Below, piece by piece: positions 6,815 to 14,705 of a stretch of 33,754 bases of DNA. Position 1 is the stretch's first letter; each line of letters opens with the position of its first letter. Source of the stretch: Rhodobacterales bacterium (GTDB lineage: Bacteria; Pseudomonadota; Alphaproteobacteria; Rhodobacterales; Rhodobacteraceae). Made by a program: the position numbers and the translations under genes. The stretch spans positions 1 to 33,754 of the forward strand of contig JAUZRV010000149.1 of assembly GCA_030950105.1 (NCBI GenBank), in the 5' to 3' direction. Under the pieces are notes generated by a model, which saw nothing but the letters and a program-made list of their open reading frames with translations, was not told the origin of the DNA and did no database searches.

Positions 6815-9800
6815 ATGAGCACACGTCTCGCCACCCACGGCCGCCTTCTTGATAAATCGCGCCCGCTGACCTTCACCTTTAACGGCAAATCCTTCAAAGG
6901 GGTCGAGGGCGATACCCTTGCCTCGGCGTTGTTGGCCAATGACCAGATGATGATCGGGCGCAGTTTCAAATACCATCGCCCGCGCGGGCTTGTCGCAAGT
7001 GGCGCAGAGGAACCCAATGGCCTTGTCAATATGGGCGAAGGCGGCAAGTTCGAGCCAAACCAACGGGTGACCACCACCGAATTGTTTGACGGGCTGACCT
7101 GCAAGAGCCAGAACCATTGGCCAAGCCTCGACTATGATATCGGCGCGATCAACAACCATATGGCGCGCTTTATGCCCGCCGGTTTTTACTACAAAACCTT
7201 CATGTTCCCGCGGTTTGCGTGGAAACATGTGTTTGAACCGGTGATCCGCATGTCTGCCGGTCTCGGCAATGCGCCAAAAGACCGCGACGCCGACACTTAT
7301 GAACATTTTTACGCCTTCGTTGACGTCTTGGTGATCGGCGGCGGTGTTGCCGGGCTGCAAGCGGCCAAAGCGGCAGGAGATGCCGGTGCAAAGGTGTTGT
7401 TGATCGAACAAACCGCGCATTGGGGCGGACGGGCCGCGGTTGATGGCGGCACGGTTGACGGCGTTCCGGTGCAGGCGTTTATCGACGCCACGATTGACGC
7501 GCTTGACGCGATGCCAAATGTGCAAATGCGCCACCGGATGATGGGGGCGGGGGTCTATGATCACGGCTATGTCCTTGGCTATGAACGCCTTACGGATCAC
7601 GCGCCGAAAACTGCGGGGCCGCGGCATCGTTTGTGGCGTATATGCGCGGCGCAAACCATCACCGCGACAGGCGCCCTTGAACGAGGATTATCCTTTGCAG
7701 GCAACGATATACCTGGCGTTCTTCTGGCGTCAGCCGTGCGTGACTATGCGGTCAATTTCGGGGTGTCGGTCGGGGATCGCACCGTGGTTGTGACCAATAA
7801 CGACGATGCCTATCGCACCGCAATTTCCCTCAAGGAAGCCGGCCTTGATGTGCCGGTTATTCTGGACGCGCGACCAACGGGCGGGGGCGCATTGGCGGAT
7901 GCGGCGCGCGCGCTCGGAATCCGCGTTGAAAATGGCAAGGCGATTGCGTCGGTTCAGGGCGGAAAACGGGTCACAGGTGTGGCGATTTGCGATCAGGCCG
8001 GCGAGGGTGCGGTTCTGGAAGAAATCCGGTGCGATTGCGTGGCAATGTCGGGCGGTTGGTCGCCGGTTGTGCACCTGTGGTCGCATTGTGGCGGTAAATT
8101 GAACTGGGATGATGATGCGGTGCATTTCCGCCCCGACCCAGACCGCCCGCCAACCGGTGCCAAAGGTGAGGCCTTTGTGATCACGGCGGGCAATGCCAGC
8201 GGCGAAATGGACCTTCATAGTGTCCTGCAAGATGCGGATAAAGCAGGAAAATCAGCCGCCAAGGCGAGCGGGCATGCGCCCACACGCACCGCCGCGCCAA
8301 CCGGCGAGAGTGCGCCGGAGGCGGTGATGATGGCGATCTGGTTGATGCCTCATGGTGCACCAATAAAATTGCGCGCCAAATCATGGCTCGACTATCAAAA
8401 CGACGTCAAAGTCAGCGATATTCAACTGGCGGCGCAAGAAGGATACGAAAGTGTCGAACACGCCAAACGCTATACCACATTGGGCATGGCAACAGATCAG
8501 GGTAAATTAAGTAATATCAATGGATTGGCGACGCTTGCCAATGCATTGGATGCAGAGATACCGCAGGTTGGCACCACCACGTTTCGCCCGCCCTATACCC
8601 CGATTTCCATGGGGGCGATTGGTGGCGAGGCGCGCGGTGATATTTTTCAACCGATCCGGCGCACCCCGATGCAGGGCTGGCACGAGGCCAACAACGGTGA
8701 TTTTGAACCTGTGGGCCATTGGCGGCGGGTGTTTTGCTATCCGAAAGCCGATGAAACCCGCGAACAGGCCGCCCACCGCGAGGTGCTGGCGACGCGCGCG
8801 TCACTTGGGCTTTTGGATGCGTCGACCCTGGGCAAAATCATCGTCAAAGGACCGGATGCGGGGAAATTCCTTGATATGCTCTATACCAATATGATGAGCA
8901 CGCTAAAGCCTGGGCGCTGTCGGTATGGTCTTATGTGTAGCGAAAACGGATTTTTGATGGATGATGGCGTGGTGGCGCGGATCGACGACGATACGTTCCT
9001 GTGCCACACCACCACCGGTGGTGCCGAACGGATCCACGCGCATATGGAGGAGTGGCTGCAAACCGAATGGTGGGATTGGCAGGTCTATGCCGCAAACGTC
9101 ACCGAACAATATGCACAGATCGCGGTTGTTGGACCTAATGCGCGGAAACTATTGCAGAAACTCACCGATGAAGATGTTTCAAACGACGCCTTTTCGTTCA
9201 TGGGCTGGTCCGACTTGACCCTAGGTCACATCAAGGCGCGAGTGTTTCGCATATCTTTCTCGGGAGAGTTGAGTTATGAAATAGCGGTGTCTGCCAGCCA
9301 AGGTCGCGCCTTATGGGATAGGTTGCTGGTGGCAGGAAAAGAGTTTGGCGTGACACCCTACGGGACCGAGGCGTTGCATATTATGCGCGCTGAAAAAGGG
9401 TTTATTATGATCGGGGACGAGACCGACGGGACGGTGATTCCGCAGGATCTCGGGCTGAATTGGGCGATTTCAAAGAAAAAAACCGACTATCTTGGCAAAC
9501 GGGCGCAGCAGCGATCGCATATGGCCGATCCGGACCGTTGGAAGCTGGTGGGGTTGAAAACGCTGGATGGCGGCACCTTGCCGGACGGGGCCTATATTGT
9601 TGGCGAAGGCGTGAACGCCAACGGACAGCGCCGGGTGATCGGGCGGGTGACATCGACGTATCATTCGCCAACTCTGGGGTATGGAATTGCGTTTGCATTG
9701 CTGTTGCACGGACCTGATCGCATGGGCGAGGTGGTCAATGTTGCGATGATCGACGACGTAGATGTGCCGGCGCAAGTGTGCGATCTGGTGTTCTTTGACA

Positions 9801-9826
9801 AGGACGGGGAGAAGCAAAATGTCTAA
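6815..9826 (+). CDS. soxA: sarcosine oxidase alpha subunit
   Basis: The large subunit (1003 residues) of heterotetrameric sarcosine oxidase; it binds NAD+ and tetrahydrofolate and forms 5,10-methylene-THF from the methyl group removed by SoxB. Domains in order: an N-terminal 2Fe-2S-ferredoxin-like fold without cluster (about 15-110, FTFNGKSFKGVEGDTLASALL), a nucleotide-disulfide oxidoreductase domain with VLVIGGGVAGLQAAKAA (about 170-185), and C-terminal aminomethyltransferase (GCV_T) and GCV_T_C domains from about residue 625 (EPVGHWRRVFCY...LGLLDASTLGKIIVKG, ending with EKGFIMIGDETDG and DLGLNWAISKKK). The start at 6815 (MSTRLATHGR) has GCAGGAA upstream and fits the family; the ORF-track start at 6680 lies within soxD. 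The last codons overlap soxG by 8 nt. Confidence 0.96.
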   Translation: MSTRLATHGRLLDKSRPLTFTFNGKSFKGVEGDTLASALLANDQMMIGRSFKYHRPRGLVASGAEEPNGLVNMGEGGKFEPNQRVTTTELFDGLTCKSQNHWPSLDYDIGAINNHMARFMPAGFYYKTFMFPRFAWKHVFEPVIRMSAGLGNAPKDRDADTYEHFYAFVDVLVIGGGVAGLQAAKAAGDAGAKVLLIEQTAHWGGRAAVDGGTVDGVPVQAFIDATIDALDAMPNVQMRHRMMGAGVYDHGYVLGYERLTDHAPKTAGPRHRLWRICAAQTITATGALERGLSFAGNDIPGVLLASAVRDYAVNFGVSVGDRTVVVTNNDDAYRTAISLKEAGLDVPVILDARPTGGGALADAARALGIRVENGKAIASVQGGKRVTGVAICDQAGEGAVLEEIRCDCVAMSGGWSPVVHLWSHCGGKLNWDDDAVHFRPDPDRPPTGAKGEAFVITAGNASGEMDLHSVLQDADKAGKSAAKASGHAPTRTAAPTGESAPEAVMMAIWLMPHGAPIKLRAKSWLDYQNDVKVSDIQLAAQEGYESVEHAKRYTTLGMATDQGKLSNINGLATLANALDAEIPQVGTTTFRPPYTPISMGAIGGEARGDIFQPIRRTPMQGWHEANNGDFEPVGHWRRVFCYPKADETREQAAHREVLATRASLGLLDASTLGKIIVKGPDAGKFLDMLYTNMMSTLKPGRCRYGLMCSENGFLMDDGVVARIDDDTFLCHTTTGGAERIHAHMEEWLQTEWWDWQVYAANVTEQYAQIAVVGPNARKLLQKLTDEDVSNDAFSFMGWSDLTLGHIKARVFRISFSGELSYEIAVSASQGRALWDRLLVAGKEFGVTPYGTEALHIMRAEKGFIMIGDETDGTVIPQDLGLNWAISKKKTDYLGKRAQQRSHMADPDRWKLVGLKTLDGGTLPDGAYIVGEGVNANGQRRVIGRVTSTYHSPTLGYGIAFALLLHGPDRMGEVVNVAMIDDVDVPAQVCDLVFFDKDGEKQNV

Positions 9827-10394
9827 TGCTGTCAGCGCCTTGGAGGGCGCAGAATTCAATGGATTTGCCGAAGTGCGCGAAATCGGCCTGCAAGGGATGA
9901 TCACCCTGCGGGGCGATCTCGGATCAAAGGCGATGGCGGGTGCGGTGAAATCGGCCACCGGATTGAAGTTGCCTGAACTGCGCCGGATTGAACAGGCCGA
10001 GGGGCAGGCGGTGGCGTGGATGTCACCGGATGAGTTGCTGGTTATGGTGCCGTATGAGGACGTTCAAAAAACCTTGGTTGCGCTTGATAAGGCGTTGAAA
10101 GGGACCCATTATATGGCGGTAGATGTGTCGGATGCACGCGCGGTTTTCCAGGTGACGGGTCCTGCGGCGGGCGACGTGATTGCCAAACTGGCCCCGATAG
10201 ATATGGGTGCGCTTGCAACGGGTGAAATCCGCCGGTCGCGATTGGCGCAAATTCCGGCGGCGTTTTGGTTGGTGGGCGATGATACAGTGAGCGGAACGGT
10301 GCAGGTGGTTTGTTTCCGCTCGGTCGCGCAATACGGGTTTGATTTGCTGAAAACAGCGGCGGAAAATGGCACAGAAGTCGGGTTTCTTGCCTGA
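9819..10394 (+). CDS. soxG: sarcosine oxidase gamma subunit
   Basis: A 191-residue GCV_T-like subunit of sarcosine oxidase. The sequence MSNAVSALEGAEFNGFAEVREIGLQGMITLRGDLGS, SPDELLVMVPYEDV, AVDVSDARAVFQVTGPAAGDVIAKLAPIDM and the C-terminal CFRSVAQYGFDLLKTAA are characteristic. The ATG at 9819 sits inside the last codons of soxA (AATGTCTAA), a standard coupled overlap. Last sox gene; neither glyA nor the folate genes that sometimes follow this operon are present. Confidence 0.94.
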   Translation: MSNAVSALEGAEFNGFAEVREIGLQGMITLRGDLGSKAMAGAVKSATGLKLPELRRIEQAEGQAVAWMSPDELLVMVPYEDVQKTLVALDKALKGTHYMAVDVSDARAVFQVTGPAAGDVIAKLAPIDMGALATGEIRRSRLAQIPAAFWLVGDDTVSGTVQVVCFRSVAQYGFDLLKTAAENGTEVGFLA

Positions 10395-10549
10395 TTGCGT
10401 TGTTCAATTTGCGTGCGGGTGCTATTTTACGAATTATTAACCCGGTGAACCATAGACCTTTGATAAGGCATGTTCCGTGACGTTGGCGGCAATTGGTGGC
10501 ATTTGTTGCCGGATCGGGACAGGCGCAAATATTTGCGAAAGGAATTTTT

Positions 10550-10966
10550 ATGCGAGTGCTCATAATTTCGGCTTTTGTGGCTCTGTTTTCGGCCGGCACG
10601 GCCACGGCGACGATTTATCGCTGTGAGGTGCGCCAATCGGTTGGCAAAGAGTGGATTACCGCCAATTACACCATCGACCACAACCCGATTTCCAATGAAA
10701 TTCAAGTGTTCGACAGTTTTATCAACTCCATTTACCAAGGGCCGATCGCGGTGCGTAAATACAATAAAACCCGCCGTAAATTGCGGGTAAACTGGACCGT
10801 GGAGGGCAGTATTCAACACGCCACAGGCGCGGCGGCGGGCACCGGATACCAAGAACCGATTTTGTTTGAAGCGGTGGTTAAAATCAATTCGGGCAAGATG
10901 CAGTTGCGGGCCTATGGTCCCAATGGGGAACGGGTAAGCGGGCGCGGGAATTGCACAATAAGGTAG
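10550..10966 (+). CDS. small secreted protein of unknown function
   Basis: 138 residues beginning with a clear signal peptide (MRVLIISAFVALFSAGTATA), leaving a mature domain of about 118 residues with two cysteines (IYRCEV near its start and GNCTIR at its end) that could form a disulfide. No known domain is recognised. The ATG at 10550 is preceded by AAAGGAA at good distance and puts the signal peptide at the N-terminus, unlike the ORF-track start at 10493. It lies about 155 bp after soxG in the same direction and may be a separate transcript. Probably periplasmic. Confidence 0.75.
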   Translation: MRVLIISAFVALFSAGTATATIYRCEVRQSVGKEWITANYTIDHNPISNEIQVFDSFINSIYQGPIAVRKYNKTRRKLRVNWTVEGSIQHATGAAAGTGYQEPILFEAVVKINSGKMQLRAYGPNGERVSGRGNCTIR

Positions 10967-11299
10967 GGTATTGGGCGGGTGTTGCCGCTGTGTTTTATAT
11001 ATCTGATTGCATAACATTTTGACGAATCGACAGAAATTTTTTCTGAATAGCCCTGTCGTTCACGAATCGCGCCTGTAATGTGCATTTGTGGCGCGGCGCT
11101 TTGCTCATTTGAAATCTGCATGAAATCAGCCTGAAATTCGGGGCAAAAACGCGGGCAGATTTGCAGGCAGATTTGCAGGTGCGTGTATTTTTGGGTTGAC
11201 CTTGGCCCCCCGTGGGCAGCATCTACTGTTTATATACATCGCACAGGTATCTTTGTGCGGACACCGATTTTCGAAACCAATCAAAGGGGGCCTGAACAA
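10967..11299. other. 333-bp intergenic region upstream of sodB
   Basis: No gene is supported here. It is clearly A+T-richer than its surroundings between about 10990 and 11060 (TTTTATATATCTGATTGCATAACATTTTGACG) and contains the hairpin-forming CAGAAATTTTTTCTG (11032-11046), a 12-bp tandem repeat at 11155-11178 and TTTATATAC near 11229. It probably holds the sodB promoter and operator, but no convincing -35/-10 pair with normal spacing was found. Confidence 0.5.
11155..11178. repeat. 12-bp perfect tandem duplication upstream of sodB
   Basis: GCAGATTTGCAG occurs twice head to tail. Each unit contains the imperfect dyad GCAxATTTGC. It lies about 120 bp before the sodB start codon. It could be an operator or a chance slippage duplication; no regulator is assigned. 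Confidence 0.6.
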
Positions 11300-11908
11300 A
11301 TGGCTTTTGAACTTCCTGATCTTCCTTATGCCCATGATGCGCTTGCGGCGGGTGGCATGTCCAAAGAGACCATGGAATACCACCATGATCTTCATCACAA
11401 CGCCTATGTGACCAACGGAAACAAACTGGTTGCTGGCACCGAATGGGACGGGAAATCCCTCGAGGATATCGTGCGCGGCACCTATGACGCGGGTTCTGTG
11501 GCGCAAAACGGCATTTTCAACAACGCCAGCCAACATTGGAACCACGCCCAGTTTTGGGAAATGATGGGGCCAAACGGGCGCACCATGCCCGGTGATCTGG
11601 AAAAGCGGATTGTCGATGCATTCGGGTCGGTTGACGAAATGAAATCGCAATTTGGTGCGGCGGGCGCGGGTCAATTCGGTTCTGGCTGGTGCTGGTTGGT
11701 GGTTGATACCGATGGCACATTGAAAGTGACCAAAACCGAAAACGGGGTGAACCCGCTTTGCTTCAATCAAACGGCACTGTTGGGGTGTGATGTTTGGGAA
11801 CACTCCTATTACATTGATTTCCGCAATGCGCGGCCCAAATATCTGTCGAACTTCCTCGACAACCTGGTGAATTGGGAAAACGTGGCCGAACGGTTGGCCA
11901 ACGCCTGA
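11300..11908 (+). CDS. sodB: iron/manganese superoxide dismutase, probably Fe type
   Basis: Cytoplasmic enzyme converting superoxide to oxygen and hydrogen peroxide. The 202-residue protein has all family signatures: MEYHHDLHHNAYV with the first metal His and neighbouring histidines, HWNHAQFWEMMGPNG with the second, GQFGSGWCWLV, and the C-terminal DVWEHSYYIDFRNARPKYL with the Asp and His ligands. The Gln in AGQFGSGW favours the Fe-type position over Mn, although Fe/Mn/cambialistic forms cannot be separated with certainty from sequence. The ATG at 11300 gives the canonical N-terminus (MAFELPDLPYAHDAL), 14 nt after an AAAGGGGGC ribosome-binding-like stretch; the ORF-track start at 11183 lies in the leader. 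No signal peptide. Confidence 0.95.
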   Translation: MAFELPDLPYAHDALAAGGMSKETMEYHHDLHHNAYVTNGNKLVAGTEWDGKSLEDIVRGTYDAGSVAQNGIFNNASQHWNHAQFWEMMGPNGRTMPGDLEKRIVDAFGSVDEMKSQFGAAGAGQFGSGWCWLVVDTDGTLKVTKTENGVNPLCFNQTALLGCDVWEHSYYIDFRNARPKYLSNFLDNLVNWENVAERLANA

Positions 11909-11944
11909 TTTGAAATTCGGCAGTTGTCGGGTTAAACAATTACC

Positions 11945-11976
11945 GCAGCCCCTTGCCAATTATTGGCGGGGGCTGT
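11945..11976 (+). terminator. probable rho-independent terminator after sodB
   Basis: GCAGCCCCTTGCCAAT-TATTGGCGGGGGCTG forms a G+C-rich hairpin with one mismatch, followed by TTTA rather than a long T run. It lies about 37 bp after sodB and 41 bp before the next start codon, so it may separate the two genes. Confidence 0.5.
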
Positions 11977-12016
11977 TTACGTTCGGGATACGATTTTCCG
12001 AAAAGGACCTTCTGAT

Positions 12017-12904
12017 ATGCGTGAGCCGGCAAAAGGTGTCTGGGCGATGATTGGCGCCTGCACGATCTGGGGCTTTGCGCCGATTCTGTATAAAGAACTG
12101 TCGCATGTGCCCGCGATTGAGGTGTTGGCGCATCGCACATTTTGGTCGCTGGCATTTTTTGCTGCGATTTTAACGGTGCAGGGGCGGTTAGGGGTATTGC
12201 GCGCCGCGTTTTCACAGCCGCGCGAGGTGATGTTGATGGCAGTAGCTGCCGGATTTATCACGGTGAACTGGTTTTTGTTCATCTGGGCGGTGCAGAATAA
12301 TTATGCGGTCGAGGCCTCGCTTGGCTATTATATTTTTCCGCTGGTGGCGGTGTTGATCGGGCGGGTGGTATTTGGTGAGCGCCTGTCCCGGGTGCAGTGG
12401 GGCGCGGTTGCGTTGGCGGCGGTGGCGGTGATGTTGTTGACCTATGGATTGGGTGCGCCGCCGTGGATCGCATTGGTATTATCAACCAGCTTTGGCATGT
12501 ATGGCCTTGTAAAGAAACGCATAACTATCGGCCCTGTGGTGTCGGTCACGGCCGAGGTGGTGATCCTGTTTCCGCTAACGCTTGCGGTTCTTTGGTGGAC
12601 CAACAAGGACGGCAACGGGGCGTTTGGGGGCAATGTTTATGACACCGTGCTGTTGACGTTTTCGGGGCCGGTGACGGCGATCCCTCTCATCCTGTTTTCC
12701 TTTGCCGCCAAGCGGATAAGCCTCGCCACGGTGGGGTTGGTGCAATATCTTAACCCGACGTTGCAATTTTTCTGTGCGGTGGCGATTTTCGGAGAACCCT
12801 TCGGGGTTTGGCATGGCGGGACCTTTGCCATTATCTGGCTGGCACTGGCGATTTATTCGGTGGCAACGCTGCGTGCACAAAAGGCGGCCCCGTTGCAAAC
12901 CTGA
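12017..12904 (+). CDS. rarD: RarD-like EamA-family permease
   Basis: An inner-membrane drug/metabolite-type transporter of 295 residues with about ten hydrophobic helices. The N-terminal KGVWAMIGACTIWGFAPILYKEL, AHRTFWSL and AVQNNYAVEASLGYYIFPLVAVLIG are typical of RarD, and the second EamA repeat contains VGLVQYLNPTLQFFCAVAIFGEPF. Substrates of RarD are not established, despite the name linked to chloramphenicol sensitivity. Start 12017 (MREPAKGVWA) follows AAAAGGACC at normal spacing; the ORF-track start at 11963 lies within the upstream terminator. Confidence 0.9.
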   Translation: MREPAKGVWAMIGACTIWGFAPILYKELSHVPAIEVLAHRTFWSLAFFAAILTVQGRLGVLRAAFSQPREVMLMAVAAGFITVNWFLFIWAVQNNYAVEASLGYYIFPLVAVLIGRVVFGERLSRVQWGAVALAAVAVMLLTYGLGAPPWIALVLSTSFGMYGLVKKRITIGPVVSVTAEVVILFPLTLAVLWWTNKDGNGAFGGNVYDTVLLTFSGPVTAIPLILFSFAAKRISLATVGLVQYLNPTLQFFCAVAIFGEPFGVWHGGTFAIIWLALAIYSVATLRAQKAAPLQT

Positions 12905-12929
12905 GGCGTTGCAGCAATGCGGCAGTTTA

Positions 12930-13015
12930 CGGAATGTGACACCAAGTGTTTTGACCCTTGAAATCCTTATTGATATGGTCTTTGCAGTGTTGTGGCGATC
13001 AAACGTCACATTCCG
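12930..13015. repeat. 11-bp perfect inverted repeat bracketing a promoter
   Basis: CGGAATGTGAC (12930-12940) and its exact reverse complement GTCACATTCCG (13005-13015) are separated by 64 bp. The left arm lies upstream of the predicted -35 and the right arm just before the ribosome binding site of the LysM gene. It could be a pair of operator half-sites or a long-loop hairpin. Confidence 0.65.
12951..12979 (+). promoter_or_regulatory. predicted sigma70-type promoter of the LysM gene
   Basis: TTGACC (12951-12956), a 17-bp spacer and TATGGT (12974-12979): 5/6 and 4/6 matches to the consensus at ideal spacing. It lies about 45 bp upstream of the LysM-protein start codon and inside the arms of the 11-bp inverted repeat. 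Prediction by eye only. Confidence 0.5.
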
Positions 13016-13024
13016 GGGGGAAGC

Positions 13025-14695
13025 ATGAGCAAATTGGCAACTATGGTCGGCGGACATGGCGTCGCGGTCGCAAGCGTGGCAGCGGTGGCGGTGGTTGCCA
13101 TCGGGGTTTATTCGTCCGGTGTTTTTTCGCCCGAGGTGCTGCCCAATCCGGTTGTTGTGGACGCCCCAAAATCGAAACCTGTTACCGCAGTTGCCGTTGT
13201 GGAAGCGGAGGCGCCGGCGGGCGCGGCCCTGGTTATATCACAAGTCACTCCGGAGGAGATTCAAACGCAACCGGAATCCGAATCCGGTATAGACGCGACG
13301 GCCATTGCCCCGCCGGTGTTTGATGTGGTGCGGGTCGAGAGCGACGGAACCGCGCTTATCGCCGGAAAAGGCACGGTCGGGACAACAATTGCGGTTTTGT
13401 TGGATGGCGCGCAGATCGACAGCACGGAAATTGACAATTCCGGCGGATTTGTCAGCTTTTTGAACATCGCGCCCAGTGATCAGGCGCGGGTGTTGACCCT
13501 GTTGATGAGTGGCGCGGGGATCGACGCGGGAATTGCTTCGGCGCAGACGGTTATTCTGGCCCCCGCACCAGAATCCACACCCGAAGCGGCCCCTGCAACG
13601 CCGCAAGTTGAGCCGCCGGTTGTTGTGGCGCAAATGGAACCGGAAGCGCAGGTCGCACCCGCGACAGCATCCACCATTCAAGCCGCAATCCAAGACATAA
13701 CCGTTTCCGAGGATACCGCTGAAGATGCCGCAACGGTGGCGAAACCTGCGGCGCCACCTGTGGTTATCGCCGCACTTGAGCCGGAACAAACGGATGCGCC
13801 AGAACCGCCGGTAGTGAGCGTTGCACCTGTTGTTACTCCGGATGAGAGCGTCTCTGTGACACCGATGCAAGAGGCGGTGAAAGAGAGCGAAACCGCCATT
13901 GTGGTCGCGCCTGAAACAATGCCGGAGCCAGAACCAAATGCCGCGTCAAGCGAGAGTGTTGCGACCGAACCCGAGATCGCCGCACAAGAGCCTGCACCGG
14001 ATAATATCGTTGACGAAGCCGGCGAAGATACAGGCGCTGTTGCACAAGATAGCGCGCCGGTTGTGGCCGCGCAAATACCCCCCGCAGCGCCGGTTATTCT
14101 ACTTGCCGACGACACCGGCGTGCGGGTGTTGCAAGCACCGGAACCGATAGGCGCGGCGCCGGATGTGATGTCGACGGTGGCGCTTGATGCGATCACATAC
14201 ACGCCAACAGGCGTGGTGCAGATTGCCGGTCGTGGCCAAGGTCGCGGGTTCGTGCGGGTCTATCTCGACAATACGCCGATCACCACGTCGCGGATCGCGG
14301 TGGACGGCAATTGGCGCACCGAATTGCCGGATGTGGATACCGGAATTTATACGCTGCGGGTGGATGAAATCGACAGCAAGGGGGCGGTGGTGTCGCGCAT
14401 TGAAACCCCGTTCAAACGCGAAGAAGCGGCGCATGTGGTGGCCGCACTTGCCAGTTCTCAACAGCCCGTAAAAGCGGCGGATGCGGTGCGCGCGCCTGCG
14501 GTTGATCCGATTACTTCGGTCAAGGTGATAACGGTGCAACCGGGATCAACCCTCTGGGCGATTGCGCGCGATAGCTATGGCGATGGTCGCCAATACGTGC
14601 GGGTTTTTCAGGCCAATCGTGACCGGATCCGCAATGCCGATCTAATTTATCCCGGGCAGGTGTTTAGCGTGCCACAGGAGGACGATTTGCAATAG
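13025..14695 (+). CDS. LysM-domain envelope protein with two Ig-like repeats and an A/P/E/V-rich linker
   Basis: 556 residues. An N-terminal hydrophobic segment (VAVASVAAVAVVAIGVYSSGVF, about 13-35) probably anchors it in the inner membrane. An Ig-like beta domain follows (about 98-165: VRVESDGTALIAGKGTVGTTIAVLLDGAQIDSTEI), then about 210 residues of low-complexity Ala/Pro/Glu/Val sequence, a second similar domain (about 386-465: ITYTPTGVVQIAGRGQGRGFVRVYLDNTPI), and a C-terminal LysM domain (about 499-552: VQPGSTLWAIARDSYGDGRQYVRVFQANRDRI...IYPGQVFSVP) that should bind peptidoglycan. The linker could span the periplasm. The start at 13025 follows GGGGGGAA. I recall this architecture in Rhodobacterales with no assigned function. 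It is convergent with the molybdenum hydroxylase genes, 10 bp apart. Confidence 0.85.
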   Translation: MSKLATMVGGHGVAVASVAAVAVVAIGVYSSGVFSPEVLPNPVVVDAPKSKPVTAVAVVEAEAPAGAALVISQVTPEEIQTQPESESGIDATAIAPPVFDVVRVESDGTALIAGKGTVGTTIAVLLDGAQIDSTEIDNSGGFVSFLNIAPSDQARVLTLLMSGAGIDAGIASAQTVILAPAPESTPEAAPATPQVEPPVVVAQMEPEAQVAPATASTIQAAIQDITVSEDTAEDAATVAKPAAPPVVIAALEPEQTDAPEPPVVSVAPVVTPDESVSVTPMQEAVKESETAIVVAPETMPEPEPNAASSESVATEPEIAAQEPAPDNIVDEAGEDTGAVAQDSAPVVAAQIPPAAPVILLADDTGVRVLQAPEPIGAAPDVMSTVALDAITYTPTGVVQIAGRGQGRGFVRVYLDNTPITTSRIAVDGNWRTELPDVDTGIYTLRVDEIDSKGAVVSRIETPFKREEAAHVVAALASSQQPVKAADAVRAPAVDPITSVKVITVQPGSTLWAIARDSYGDGRQYVRVFQANRDRIRNADLIYPGQVFSVPQEDDLQ

Positions 14696-14705
14696 GCAAG
14701 GCGCA

